DNA of 64,000 nucleotides, taken from the NCBI RefSeq assembly GCF_947259345.1, contig NZ_CAMYLS010000001.1, positions 1-64,000 on the forward strand, given 5' to 3'. Under the pieces are notes generated by a model, which was not told the origin of the DNA, ran no database searches, and saw only the letters and a program-made list of their open reading frames with translations. This stretch comes from an uncultured Maricaulis sp. Lineage in GTDB: Bacteria > Pseudomonadota > Alphaproteobacteria > Caulobacterales > Maricaulaceae. The position numbers and the translations under genes are program-made. This document shows positions 52,758 to 61,558 of this stretch, piece by piece; position 1 is the stretch's first letter, and each line of letters begins with the position of its first letter.

Positions 52758-53996
52758 ATGTTTGTGCCCGTTTCACGTTGCCGCTCTTGCGGCAGCGACA
52801 CGCTGTTCTCGGCCCTCACCCTCGGTACGACGCCTCTGGCGGACGGGCTCGTCAGCAGTGAACACGTTGATGCGGCGGATCCAACGGCGCCACTTGCCTT
52901 GGTCACGTGTGCAGACTGCAGCTTGGTTCAACTGTCCGGAACGATCGCGCCGGACATACTCTTCCCTGCCGACTATCCCTATTATTCTTCAGTTTCGCCA
53001 CGCCTGATGGCGCACTTCGCCGAAAGTGCGCAATCTCTAATCCAATCTCGTCAGCTGGGCGTGAACTCGATGGTGGTCGAGGCGGCGAGCAATGATGGAT
53101 ACTTCCTGAAGCATTTTCAGGCTTCCGGCATCCCAGTGCTTGGCATTGATCCTGCGCGCGGCCAGGCCGAACAAGCGCGTGCCCTCGGTATTCCGACCCT
53201 TGCATCGTTCTTCAATGCGAGCCTCGCGGCGACGCTCCGCCACAAGGATGGCGTCGCAGCTGACCTGTTTCTGGCGAATAATGTTCTCGCTCATGTGCCG
53301 GACATCAACGATTTCGTTGCGGGTATCGCTATCCTGCTGAAAGAGGATGGCGTGGCCGTTATTGAAACGCCTTACCTCTTGGACCTGATCGACAATGCCG
53401 AGTTCGACACCATCTACCATCAGCATGTGTTCTATTATTCAGTGACCGCGCTTGAACGCCTATTTCTAAGACATGGCTTGGTTATCAACCAGGTCGATCC
53501 AATCGGGATTCACGGTGGGTCAATTCGCATTTTCGTCTCGAAAAATGACAAGATGACTGACGGGTCAAAGGCGGCCTTCCTCGCGAGAGAAGCGGAACGC
53601 AGACTCAATGAACCGGCGCTCTATTCCGGCCTTCAGGCCAGCGCCGCACGAGTTCGACACGATCTTACAAGCCTGTTGGCGTCGCTCAAGGCGGATGGCG
53701 CCCGCATCGTCGGATATGCGGCTGCGGCAAAGGCCACGACGATGATGGCTTATTGCGAGATCGGGCGAGACCAGCTCGATTACCTTGTTGATCTTAGCCC
53801 GGCGAAGCATGGGAAGTTCATGCCTGGCAGCCGGATTGGAGTCTTTCCGACGGAAAGACTGCTCGAAGATCAACCGGACTATCTGCTTATCTTGGCGTGG
53901 AATTTCGCTGAAGAAATCATGCATCAACAATCTGAGTATCGACGTCGCGGCGGTAAGTTCATAATCCCGGTGCCGGAATTGCGCGTCATCAACTGA
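52758..53996 (+). CDS. SAM-dependent sugar C-methyltransferase (NovU/TylC3-like)
   Basis: A 412-residue protein with an N-terminal zinc-binding domain (CRSCGSDTLF ... CADCSLVQL), SAM domain (MVVEAASNDGYFLKHFQ; VLGIDPARGQAEQA) and C-terminal domain (IVGYAAAAKATTMMAYCEIG). This order is diagnostic of nucleotide-sugar 3-C- or 5-C-methyltransferases. HQHVFYYSVTALERLF matches the catalytic H-x-H...Y region of that family. With the preceding genes it suggests synthesis of a branched-chain methylated deoxysugar. It ends the five-gene operon. Confidence 0.87.
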   Translation: MFVPVSRCRSCGSDTLFSALTLGTTPLADGLVSSEHVDAADPTAPLALVTCADCSLVQLSGTIAPDILFPADYPYYSSVSPRLMAHFAESAQSLIQSRQLGVNSMVVEAASNDGYFLKHFQASGIPVLGIDPARGQAEQARALGIPTLASFFNASLAATLRHKDGVAADLFLANNVLAHVPDINDFVAGIAILLKEDGVAVIETPYLLDLIDNAEFDTIYHQHVFYYSVTALERLFLRHGLVINQVDPIGIHGGSIRIFVSKNDKMTDGSKAAFLAREAERRLNEPALYSGLQASAARVRHDLTSLLASLKADGARIVGYAAAAKATTMMAYCEIGRDQLDYLVDLSPAKHGKFMPGSRIGVFPTERLLEDQPDYLLILAWNFAEEIMHQQSEYRRRGGKFIIPVPELRVIN

Positions 53997-53999
53997 TCG

Positions 54000-54310
54000 A
54001 TTTAAGGCACTCTGTTTGTGACATCTGTCCGATGAACTTGCCGCCAGTTGATCGGCTTCCGGGGCGTGGACTGGACAAGGATGCGGGTCTGCAACTCAAG
54101 ACAAGGTCGGGCGCCGCCACCGCCCCTGATCGGCGAGGCCGGCCGGCAGGAGATTGTGGCTCTGGCCGGATGTCTCGGCCTTGAGGCCTGAGTTACGATT
54201 GACGCCCGACTTCGAATATCATCGCCCATTCGCCCAACAGCACCGTCTGGAATGCTCCCTTGTCTCGGACGGTTGAGTGTGGACGATGGTTCCATCGATG
54301 ACACCTAGCC
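54000..54310 (-). pseudogene. Possible decayed IS5-like transposase remnant
   Basis: No intact gene lies in this 325-base gap. Reading the minus strand, the segment from 54303 gives VIDGTIVHTQPSETREHSRR, which recalls the 'DGTIVRAHQ' region of IS5-group transposases. After a stop and frame change, ETSGQSHNLLPAGLADQGRW recalls the following 'LTPGQ.HD' block. Stops and shifts interrupt the frame. The match is by eye and weak. Confidence 0.35.
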
Positions 54311-54324
54311 CCCGGGAGGACGGT

Positions 54325-55008
54325 ATGAGCCAGCGGACGATCGTGATCACAGGGGGTGCCGGCGTGCTGGGCCAGGCTGTCGCCCGCCGGGCCTGCGCCA
54401 ATGAAGACAGGGTCGTCCTGCTTGATCGTGCGGAGATCAGTGAGTCTGCGGATCTGGCCGGGGATGTCCGCATTGGGGGTGTTGACTTGACCGACACCGA
54501 TTCCGCTGGCGAGGCCTTCGCGTCGATTGCCAAGAATTGCGGCGGTCTGGACGCGCTCCTAAACATTGCCGGCGGTTTCGCCTGGGAAACGCTTGAGGAT
54601 GGTTCTGTCGACAGCTGGGAGCGCATGTTTGCGATCAATCTGCGCACGGCCGTGACGGCCAGCAAGGCCGCCTTGCCCTGGTTGAAAGCCAGCACCTCAG
54701 GTCGGATCGTCAATGTCGGAGCCGCCGGGGCGGTCAAGTCGGACATGGGTATGGGCGCGTATGCAGCGTCAAAGGCAGGCGTGGCGCGTCTGACGGAAAG
54801 CCTGTCACGCGAACTGCTGGGCCGGGTCACCGTGAACGCGGTCCTGCCCTCCATCATCGACACCCCGGCCAATCGCGCCGACATGCCCGATGCAGACCCG
54901 TCTGACTGGGTGGCTCCGGATGATCTCGCGGCGGCTATCCTCTTCCTCGCCAGCGAAGACGCCCGCGCCATCACGGGAGCTTTACTGCCTGTGACAGGAC
55001 GTGTCTGA
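54325..55008 (+). CDS. Short-chain dehydrogenase/reductase lacking catalytic serine
   Basis: A 227-residue classical SDR. The cofactor motif GGAGVLG is at residues 10-16, NIAG at 80-83, and Tyr146/Lys150 (AYAASK) are present. The serine expected 13 residues before the tyrosine is alanine (Ala133, in NVGAAGAV), so catalysis may be altered. Substrate is unknown. The ATG at 54325 follows GGGAGGA; an in-frame GTG upstream is less likely. It stands alone between insertion-sequence debris and an exported protein. Confidence 0.85.
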   Translation: MSQRTIVITGGAGVLGQAVARRACANEDRVVLLDRAEISESADLAGDVRIGGVDLTDTDSAGEAFASIAKNCGGLDALLNIAGGFAWETLEDGSVDSWERMFAINLRTAVTASKAALPWLKASTSGRIVNVGAAGAVKSDMGMGAYAASKAGVARLTESLSRELLGRVTVNAVLPSIIDTPANRADMPDADPSDWVAPDDLAAAILFLASEDARAITGALLPVTGRV

Positions 55009-55109
55009 GGGCAGGCTGGCCTGATCACCTGATCCACCTAATCTGCGTGCAAAAGGGGGCTGTCGGAGCGGCCCGGCCCTGCAGCCGCAAGTCTGGGGTG
55101 GAGTCACCT

Positions 55110-55688
55110 ATGATCAATCGCATCGTATCCGGGCGGCACAGCTCGCTCGTCAGCCTGCTCATTGCCTGCTTGTCGGTGGCCGGCGCATCGGCCCAGTCCG
55201 CTGACCGACCGCCCCTGGCGACGGAGGCTGAGGTTCGCAATGCGTATCGCGTATTGCAGGAATGGGTCACAGCCTATGTTGAAGGCGATGACCTGGCCCA
55301 CCGTCAACTGACGCATGAGCGAATTCGCCAATGGTATGATCGCCGCCGCTGGCGCGACATCATGCGGGGCGCCCGGGCCCGGAATGGCGAGCTTGTCGCC
55401 TTTAACGTGACCATGGCCGGTCCGGTTGATGCTGAGCGTCTGCCCTGTACCGAGATGGGGCATTGCTATCGCCGCGGGCTGCAATATGCGATTTTCGCGA
55501 TCGAAACCGAATACGAAACGGCGAGCCCTCCGCAGCCGGAATTTGCTGTGATGGCGATGACCGATCAGGGCTGGCGCTTTGCCGGAGGGACGATTCTCAA
55601 CCGGCCCATGGGAGAAAGCCTGCTCATTCTCGACCGCGCCGATGAGCGCCGCTACCGGCCCAATCTCATGATGCTCGAGGATTTCTGA
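55110..55688 (+). CDS. Small exported protein of unknown function
   Basis: A 192-residue protein with signal peptide (LVSLLIACLSVAGASAQ). The mature part (EWVTAYVEGDDLAHRQLTHE; WRDIMRGARARNGELVAFNV; GWRFAGGTILNRP) has the look of a small alpha-beta domain similar to DUF4019/DUF4864 proteins, but I cannot assign a family. Two cysteines (LPCTEMGHC) could form a periplasmic disulfide. It lies just upstream of modA on the same strand with a 62-base gap; a link to molybdate is not evident. Confidence 0.65.
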   Translation: MINRIVSGRHSSLVSLLIACLSVAGASAQSADRPPLATEAEVRNAYRVLQEWVTAYVEGDDLAHRQLTHERIRQWYDRRRWRDIMRGARARNGELVAFNVTMAGPVDAERLPCTEMGHCYRRGLQYAIFAIETEYETASPPQPEFAVMAMTDQGWRFAGGTILNRPMGESLLILDRADERRYRPNLMMLEDF

Positions 55689-55750
55689 GGGCAGGCTTGC
55701 CGGGCAACCGGGCGCCTGCGAAATATTGGCCTTGGTGGAGGGCAAGGGCG

Positions 55751-56539
55751 ATGGGACGCATGGTTCGACATTTCCGGATCCTGGCGGGATGGGTGGTCTT
55801 TGCCACCGTCCTCCTCGCCGCAAACTCAAGCGCCCGCGCCGATGATGTGACCGTGTTCGCGGCCGCCAGCCTGCGGACCGCGCTGGACGAAATCGGGGAT
55901 GCCTTCGAGCGGGACACCGGCCACCGGCTCACACGGGTCTATGCCGGCACGCCAGTTCTTGCGCGGCAAATTGCGCAGGGGGCGCCGGCGGACGTTTTCA
56001 TTGCTGCGAACATCGACTGGATGGACTGGCTGGAGGCGCAGGGGCGGGTGGTTTCCGATACGCGCCGTGATCTGGCTGGAAATCAGCTTGTGGTGATTGC
56101 TCATGGCGCGGATTTGTCGCCCTGGAACGAACTTGGCGGGGAGGCGTGGGTGGACATTCTGGACGGTCGGCCGCTGGCCATGGCGCTGGTTGACGCTGTT
56201 CCGGCGGGTCTTTACGGCCGGGCGGCGCTCGGCTCTCTTGGGCTTTGGGACGAGGTCGGCGGGCATGTCGTCCAGACTGACAATGTTCGGGCCGCCCTGG
56301 CGCTTGTAGCGCTTGGCGAAGCGCGGCTCGGGATTGTCTACCGCAGTGATGCCCGCGCCGAACCTCGCGTTTCCATTCTTGGCGTCTTTCCCGAGGACAG
56401 CCATCCGCGCATTCGCTACCCTGCGGCACGGGTGGCGGGCCGCGAGCACGCGGCCAGCGAGGCCTTGCTCGATTATCTGCAGAGCGCGGCCGCGCGCGAG
56501 ATCCTGCGGCGACAGGGTTTCGTCGTCGATGATGACTAG
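55751..56539 (+). CDS. modA: Molybdate ABC transporter substrate-binding protein
   Basis: A 262-residue periplasmic binding protein with signal peptide (VVFATVLLAANSSARA). The mature start VTVFAAASLRTALDEIGDAF and later PADVFIAANIDWMDWLEAQG, NQLVVIAHG, DAVPAGLYGRAAL and ARLGIVYRSDA follow ModA order, supplying the Ser and Tyr residues that bind molybdate or tungstate. It feeds the ModBC transporter encoded next. ATG at 55751 with a GGAGGGC-rich site upstream. Operon modA-modB-modC is compact. Confidence 0.94.
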   Translation: MGRMVRHFRILAGWVVFATVLLAANSSARADDVTVFAAASLRTALDEIGDAFERDTGHRLTRVYAGTPVLARQIAQGAPADVFIAANIDWMDWLEAQGRVVSDTRRDLAGNQLVVIAHGADLSPWNELGGEAWVDILDGRPLAMALVDAVPAGLYGRAALGSLGLWDEVGGHVVQTDNVRAALALVALGEARLGIVYRSDARAEPRVSILGVFPEDSHPRIRYPAARVAGREHAASEALLDYLQSAAAREILRRQGFVVDDD

Positions 56540-56551
56540 CGGGGCAGGCGC

Positions 56552-57244
56552 ATGGATTGGCTAGGGCCGCAAGAATGGCAGGCCGTCCGCCTGTCGCTGC
56601 AGGTTGCGGCCTGGGCGACCCTGCTCAGCCTGCCGCCCGGGGTCTGGGTCGCTCACCTTCTGGCCCGGGGGCAGTTTCCCGGACGGTCTGTCCTCAATGC
56701 GCTGGTCCATCTTCCGCTCATCCTGCCACCGGTTGTCACCGGCTATCTTCTGCTCTGGGTCTTTGGAACACAGGGTCCGGTCGGGGCCGTGCTGGAACAA
56801 TTCGGACTGGTTCTGGCCTTTCGCTGGACCGGGGCTGTGCTGGCCGCCGCGGTGATGGCCTTCCCATTGCTTGTTCGCGCCATCCGGCTTTCAATCGAAG
56901 CGGTCGACCCGCGCCTGGAGCAGGCAGGGGCGAGCCTCGGTGCGTCCCCCCTGGCCGTCTTTGCGACCGTTACCTTGCCGCTGGCCCTGCCGGGTATTCT
57001 CGCAGGTATGGTGCTGGCCTTTGCCAAGTCGATGGGCGAGTTCGGGGCGACGATCACCTTCGTGTCCAATATTCCCGGCCAGACCCAAACCCTGCCCACG
57101 GCGGTCTATGCCTTCCTGCAAGTCCCCGGCGGTGAGGCGTCTGCCCTGCGCCTGGTCGTCATCTCGGTGGTGATCTCGATGGTGGCCTTGTTGGGGTCGG
57201 AATTTCTGGCCCGGCGCGTGAGCCGGCGAGGCAGGGTTTCATGA
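56552..57244 (+). CDS. modB: Molybdate ABC transporter permease
   Basis: A 230-residue inner-membrane permease with five to six helices. The cytoplasmic coupling loop (EQAGASLGASPLAVFATVTL PLALPGILAG) is the EAA motif, and KSMGEFGATITFVSNIPGQT QTLPTAVY is diagnostic of ModB. It forms the molybdate channel with ModC. It starts 12 bases after modA and its stop overlaps the modC start by four bases (ATGA). Confidence 0.95.
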   Translation: MDWLGPQEWQAVRLSLQVAAWATLLSLPPGVWVAHLLARGQFPGRSVLNALVHLPLILPPVVTGYLLLWVFGTQGPVGAVLEQFGLVLAFRWTGAVLAAAVMAFPLLVRAIRLSIEAVDPRLEQAGASLGASPLAVFATVTLPLALPGILAGMVLAFAKSMGEFGATITFVSNIPGQTQTLPTAVYAFLQVPGGEASALRLVVISVVISMVALLGSEFLARRVSRRGRVS

Positions 57245-58368
57245 CCCTTTCTGTCGATCTGCGGCACAGCTTTGGTGATTTCAGCCTCGACGCCCGCTTC
57301 GAGGCGCCCGCGGGCATCACCGTCCTTTTCGGTCGGTCCGGCGCCGGCAAGTCGAGCCTGGCCGGTGCCGTTGCCGGCCTGTTTCGGCCAGAGGCCGCGC
57401 GCATCAGCCTCGACGGCGAGACCCTGGTCGATACGCAGCGTCGTGTCTTCCGGCCGCCGCATCGCCGCCGCGTGGGGTGCGTGTTCCAGGATGGTCGCCT
57501 CTTCCCGCACCTCAACGTCCGCCAGAATCTGCTCTACGGCCACCGCTTTGCATCAGGCTGGCAGGCCGAGGCGCGCGACTTTGATCCCATTGTCGAGATG
57601 CTTGGCCTGGAGGCCTTGCTGGAAAGAGGCACGACCGACCTTTCCGGCGGTGAGCGTCAGCGTGTGGCGCTGGGGCGGGCGCTCTTGTCCAAGCCGCGTC
57701 TTCTGATTGCCGATGAACCCCTGGCTGCCCTGGATGAGGGGCGCAAGGCCGATATCCTTCCCTATTTCGAGCGCTTGCGGGACGAGCTTGGGATCCCGGT
57801 TCTCTATGTCAGTCATTCCGCCTCGGAAGTGGCTCGTCTGGCCAGCCGGGTCATTGTCCTGGAGGCTGGGCGTGTCATCGGCGAGGGGCGGGCGGAAGAT
57901 GTGCTGGCCGCGCCGGGCCTCTTGCCAGGCGGGGATTCTGGTGTTGCGAGCATTCTCGGCGGCCGCGTTCGGACTCGTCATGCCGATGGTGTGACGGAAG
58001 TCGAAGTCGGTGGCCTGCCTCTCTTCCTCTCCGGCATCGGCTTGCCTGCCGGCACCACGGTCCGGCTTCGGGTTCGGGCGTCTGATGTGATGATTTCGCT
58101 CACAAGGCCTGAGGGTTTGTCGGCTCTCAATATAATCCCGGGAATCGTCGAGCGTGTGATGCCGGGCGATGGCTCTGGCGCGATCGTGCGCCTCCGGGCG
58201 GCTGCCGGCACCATCCTTGCCCGCCTGACCCGGCGGTCAATCCGCGCGCTGAACCTGTCGGAAGGCACGGCCTGCCACGCCGTTATCAAGTCGCTCGCAA
58301 TTGCCGAGGCTGATATCGCCCGATCCGGGCCGCAGGTGAATGTCGCTCCGGAGCAGGAAGTCGGCTAG
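57241..58368 (+). CDS. modC: Molybdate ABC transporter ATP-binding protein
   Basis: A 375-residue ABC ATPase: Walker A GRSGAGKSS (31-39), signature LSGGERQRVALGRALL, Walker B LLIADEPLAALD and the H-loop YVSHSASE. The C-terminal ~75 residues form the TOBE/MOP-like regulatory domain typical of ModC (NIIPGIVERVMPGDGSGAIV RL). It powers molybdate import. No molybdate operator or ModE gene is visible in the window. Confidence 0.95.
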   Translation: MTLSVDLRHSFGDFSLDARFEAPAGITVLFGRSGAGKSSLAGAVAGLFRPEAARISLDGETLVDTQRRVFRPPHRRRVGCVFQDGRLFPHLNVRQNLLYGHRFASGWQAEARDFDPIVEMLGLEALLERGTTDLSGGERQRVALGRALLSKPRLLIADEPLAALDEGRKADILPYFERLRDELGIPVLYVSHSASEVARLASRVIVLEAGRVIGEGRAEDVLAAPGLLPGGDSGVASILGGRVRTRHADGVTEVEVGGLPLFLSGIGLPAGTTVRLRVRASDVMISLTRPEGLSALNIIPGIVERVMPGDGSGAIVRLRAAAGTILARLTRRSIRALNLSEGTACHAVIKSLAIAEADIARSGPQVNVAPEQEVG

Positions 58369-58377
58369 ATCACCCGC

Positions 58378-59514
58378 ATGACTGAAGCCGCAAAATTCGA
58401 GATTTTCCTGGCTGTTGCGCCCGGGCTGGAAGCCGTTCTCCGCGAGGAGCTGGTCGAGAAGGGCTTTCGCAAGCCCAAATGCGTGCCAGGCGGCGTTACA
58501 ATTGTTGGCGGCTGGCGTGAGGTGTGGCGCGCCAACCTCGAAATCCGTGGCGCCAGTCGTGTTCTGGCGCGCATTGCGAGCTTTCGGGTCGTGCATCTGG
58601 CACAACTCGACAAGCTGGCCCGGGAGGTCGACTGGGCGCATGTGCTGCGCGCGGATCGGCCGGTGCGGGTCGAGGCCAGCTGCAAGGGCTCGAAAATCTA
58701 TCATGCCGGCGCCGTCAGCGAGCGGGTCGGCAAGGCCATCGCCGGTGCCCTCGATGTGCCGATTGAAGAGGACGCGCGGGTCTGTGTTCGGGCGCGGATC
58801 GAGGACAATGTCTGCACCCTGAGTGTCGATACGTCCGGCGAGCTCCTGCATCGCCGCGGATTCAAGGCCGAGGTCAACAAGGCGCCGATGCGCGAGACGC
58901 TGGCGGCATTATTTCTGCGAGCCGCAGGCTTTGACGGCAAACAGGCGCTGGTCGATCCAATGTGTGGTTCCGGGACTTTCGTGATCGAGGCGGCCGAGAT
59001 GGCTGCCGCCCTTGTGCCCGGGCGGGGGCGATCCTTTGCCTTCGAGGACCTTGTGAGTTTCGACGCTGCCGCATGGCAATCCGTGCGGCAAGCCAGCATG
59101 CGGCGGGCCGGGGAGTTGCCAGCCCTGCGGATGGCATTCGGGTCGGACCGGGATCCCGGCGCGGTCCGGATGAGCGGGGCCAATGCTGAACGCGCCGGTG
59201 TTGCAGGCCATACCCGTTTCCTGCAAACCGATATCCGCGAGATCGAACCGCCGGACACCGATCCCGGCCTGGTCATCGTCAATCCGCCGTATGGAACGCG
59301 GATCAGCAACAAGAAAGCGCTCTACGACCTCTATGGTGCCTTCGGCGATCGCATGCGGTCGCATTTCGGCGCTTGGCGCATCGCGCTGATCACCACGGAT
59401 ACCGCTCTGGCCCGGGCGACGCGATTACCCTTCGAGGCGCCGGTCGGCCCGGTCGATCATGGCGGGCTGAAAGTCCGTCTTTACGTCACGCCGCCGCTGC
59501 CGATGGCGGGCTAG
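58378..59514 (+). CDS. THUMP-domain RNA methyltransferase (RlmL/YpsC-like)
   Basis: A 378-residue class I methyltransferase. The N-terminal ~150 residues form a ferredoxin-like plus THUMP RNA-binding domain. The SAM motif DPMCGSGTFVIEAA is at 193-206 and the catalytic NPPYG at 302-306, the signature of N2-guanine methyltransferases such as the N-terminal half of RlmL. It likely modifies 23S rRNA in the cytoplasm. It follows modC by 9 bases although functionally unrelated. Its stop interlocks with that of the convergent esterase gene. Confidence 0.9.
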   Translation: MTEAAKFEIFLAVAPGLEAVLREELVEKGFRKPKCVPGGVTIVGGWREVWRANLEIRGASRVLARIASFRVVHLAQLDKLAREVDWAHVLRADRPVRVEASCKGSKIYHAGAVSERVGKAIAGALDVPIEEDARVCVRARIEDNVCTLSVDTSGELLHRRGFKAEVNKAPMRETLAALFLRAAGFDGKQALVDPMCGSGTFVIEAAEMAAALVPGRGRSFAFEDLVSFDAAAWQSVRQASMRRAGELPALRMAFGSDRDPGAVRMSGANAERAGVAGHTRFLQTDIREIEPPDTDPGLVIVNPPYGTRISNKKALYDLYGAFGDRMRSHFGAWRIALITTDTALARATRLPFEAPVGPVDHGGLKVRLYVTPPLPMAG

Positions 59515-61544
59515 TCAGAACTGACGGCAATCTCGAAGGGGCCAACCGGCAGGCCGGCCTGGTCGTAGAGCGGGCAGAGCGGTGCATCGGCCCAGCAATA
59601 GCGAACATGGCTCACCGCTTCTCCGTCTTCGGCGAGATCGAGGATGATGCGGTTCTCGACAAGGCGTGCTGTCGCGAAGCGACATCCGGAGACGGTGCAG
59701 GTTTCGAAGCCGCCCGGCTGATCCGTGCTCATGGCGCGCAGGCTGCCCTCGACATCGGCAAAGCGCAGCATAATCCGCTCGTCTTCGATCCTGGCCGAGC
59801 GCGGACGGGCGCCCCAGGCGGTGCCGGGAGCGTCGTGCAGGACGTGCAGGGCGGCGCGGGCGGCCCGGCGTCCAACCTCTTGTTTGTTGGGCGGATGAAT
59901 GTCGAGCCGGTCACCGATATCGATCGTGACCACAAGACCGGCAAGTGGATCGGCTTCGGCGACCCGGCGCTGGGCATCGCGAACCCGGGCCCAGCCGGAC
60001 GCCACCGGCTGGTCCGCGAGGCTGCCGAAATTTGCCAGCTGGACGATCAGGGCTGGCATTTCGGCGCCAAATTGACCGCGCCAGTCTGCCAGCAAGGTAG
60101 TGAGCAGATCCTCATAGGCGTCCGCGCGACCGGTATTGGACTCGCCTTGATACCAGATCATCCCGGCCAGGCGGGTCTGCTCCAAGGGCGCAATCATGCC
60201 GTTATACATGCCGGTCAGACCGCCGACCGATTCCCAGGGCGCGCGGGGCGGTGAGCCGATCGAGGCGGGAACCCGCGCATAACGCCAACCACCTGAGAGC
60301 GGGACTTCGCTGCCATCCGAGAAGCGCAGCTTGACCGCCTCGTCCGGTCCGACCATTCCGCCCGCGCCCCAGCCGTTGAGCACATTGATCGCAATGGTAT
60401 TGGTGCCGGCGCGCAAGCCACCCTCCGGCAGCTCATAGGAGCGCCGGGACCCCCAGCCGAAGGTCGCGCCCACGAAAGTGCCATTGACCCAGCTGGCATC
60501 GACTTCGTCGATCCCGCCAAGATCGATCCAGGCATGCTGTGCCGCCTGGTCGGCAGTCAGCTCCACCTGCCGCGTGAACCAGACCATGCCAAGATAGTCC
60601 GCCATTTCCGGTACATCCCAGCTGCGCCAGTCGCCCATTTGCTCGGGGGCAGGCTGGCCCGGGTCCGCCAGAACGGCTTCGTCGGACCAGGGTGTCGTTC
60701 CGGCCGTGGACTGCCACCAGGCTTCCCATTGCGCTCCGAAGTCCGCGCTCGCGGCAGCGTGGTCGATGCCATAAAGCGCCAGGGCGTTCAGCGGGGCGTC
60801 GAAGCTGCCAAGTGTGGCCAGCCCTTCGGCGCTGATCCAGGCTTCGATTTGAGACCCGCCCCAGGACGCATCGATCAGGCCCATCGGGACGTTGACCCGG
60901 CTTTGAAGCTCGCGGGCGAAGAAGTAGCAGACCGCTGAAAAATCGCCCACGCTTTGGGGTGAGGCGACCTGCCAGCCATTCGCGTTGGCGTGGTCTGGTT
61001 GTGGGGTGACCCGGCTTTCATGCTCGATCGTGAGCAACCGGATCGCCGGATTGTGCGGCCCGGAAATTTCTCGCCCCGGATTGAGCGCCCGGGCGACTTC
61101 GAACTCCATGTTGGACTGACCTGAGCACAGCCAGACATCACCGACCAGTACATCGTCGACCCGCTGGCCGAGGCCGGCGGAGGTCATGGCTTCCAGGGTC
61201 AGGCGCTCTCCGGCGGCGTGCGGTGCGAACTCCGCTTGCCAGCGACCGTCATTGCCGGCTGTCGCGTCCTGGACATCCTCACCCAGCGTGACTCTCACCG
61301 TGCTACCTGGCTCGGCCTCGCCCCAGACCGCGACCGGCTGGTCGCGCTGAATGACCATGTGATCGGTAAAGAGGGGATCGAGCAGGCCCGTATGGGTCTG
61401 GACTGCCTGGCGTTCAGTGTCCCCGTCCGAGGCCCCCGTATCGCTGGATGAGCAGCCCGCCAGAGCGACGGCGAAAGCGAGAGCGAGGGCGGGCAGACGG
61501 GCGGAAGGCAGTCGGGCAGAGCACAGTGGGGTGTGGGCAATCAT
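59511..61544 (-). CDS. Sialate O-acetylesterase-family lipoprotein
   Basis: A 677-residue exported carbohydrate esterase. The N-terminus carries a lipobox (VALAGCSSS). The SGNH-type catalytic parts are WLCSGQSNMEFEV (nucleophile Ser), MIWYQGESNTG and DIGDRLDIHPPNK (Asp/His). A beta-sandwich insertion of about 200 residues lies between the first and second catalytic blocks, as in SASA-family enzymes. In the context of manD, kdgK and a uxuB-like gene it probably deacetylates hexuronic-acid-containing polysaccharide fragments rather than sialic acid. It is the last gene of a minus-strand operon. Confidence 0.87.
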   Translation of the reverse strand: MIAHTPLCSARLPSARLPALALAFAVALAGCSSSDTGASDGDTERQAVQTHTGLLDPLFTDHMVIQRDQPVAVWGEAEPGSTVRVTLGEDVQDATAGNDGRWQAEFAPHAAGERLTLEAMTSAGLGQRVDDVLVGDVWLCSGQSNMEFEVARALNPGREISGPHNPAIRLLTIEHESRVTPQPDHANANGWQVASPQSVGDFSAVCYFFARELQSRVNVPMGLIDASWGGSQIEAWISAEGLATLGSFDAPLNALALYGIDHAAASADFGAQWEAWWQSTAGTTPWSDEAVLADPGQPAPEQMGDWRSWDVPEMADYLGMVWFTRQVELTADQAAQHAWIDLGGIDEVDASWVNGTFVGATFGWGSRRSYELPEGGLRAGTNTIAINVLNGWGAGGMVGPDEAVKLRFSDGSEVPLSGGWRYARVPASIGSPPRAPWESVGGLTGMYNGMIAPLEQTRLAGMIWYQGESNTGRADAYEDLLTTLLADWRGQFGAEMPALIVQLANFGSLADQPVASGWARVRDAQRRVAEADPLAGLVVTIDIGDRLDIHPPNKQEVGRRAARAALHVLHDAPGTAWGARPRSARIEDERIMLRFADVEGSLRAMSTDQPGGFETCTVSGCRFATARLVENRIILDLAEDGEAVSHVRYCWADAPLCPLYDQAGLPVGPFEIAVSSD

Positions 61545-61558
61545 GGGACGTGTCCGGT

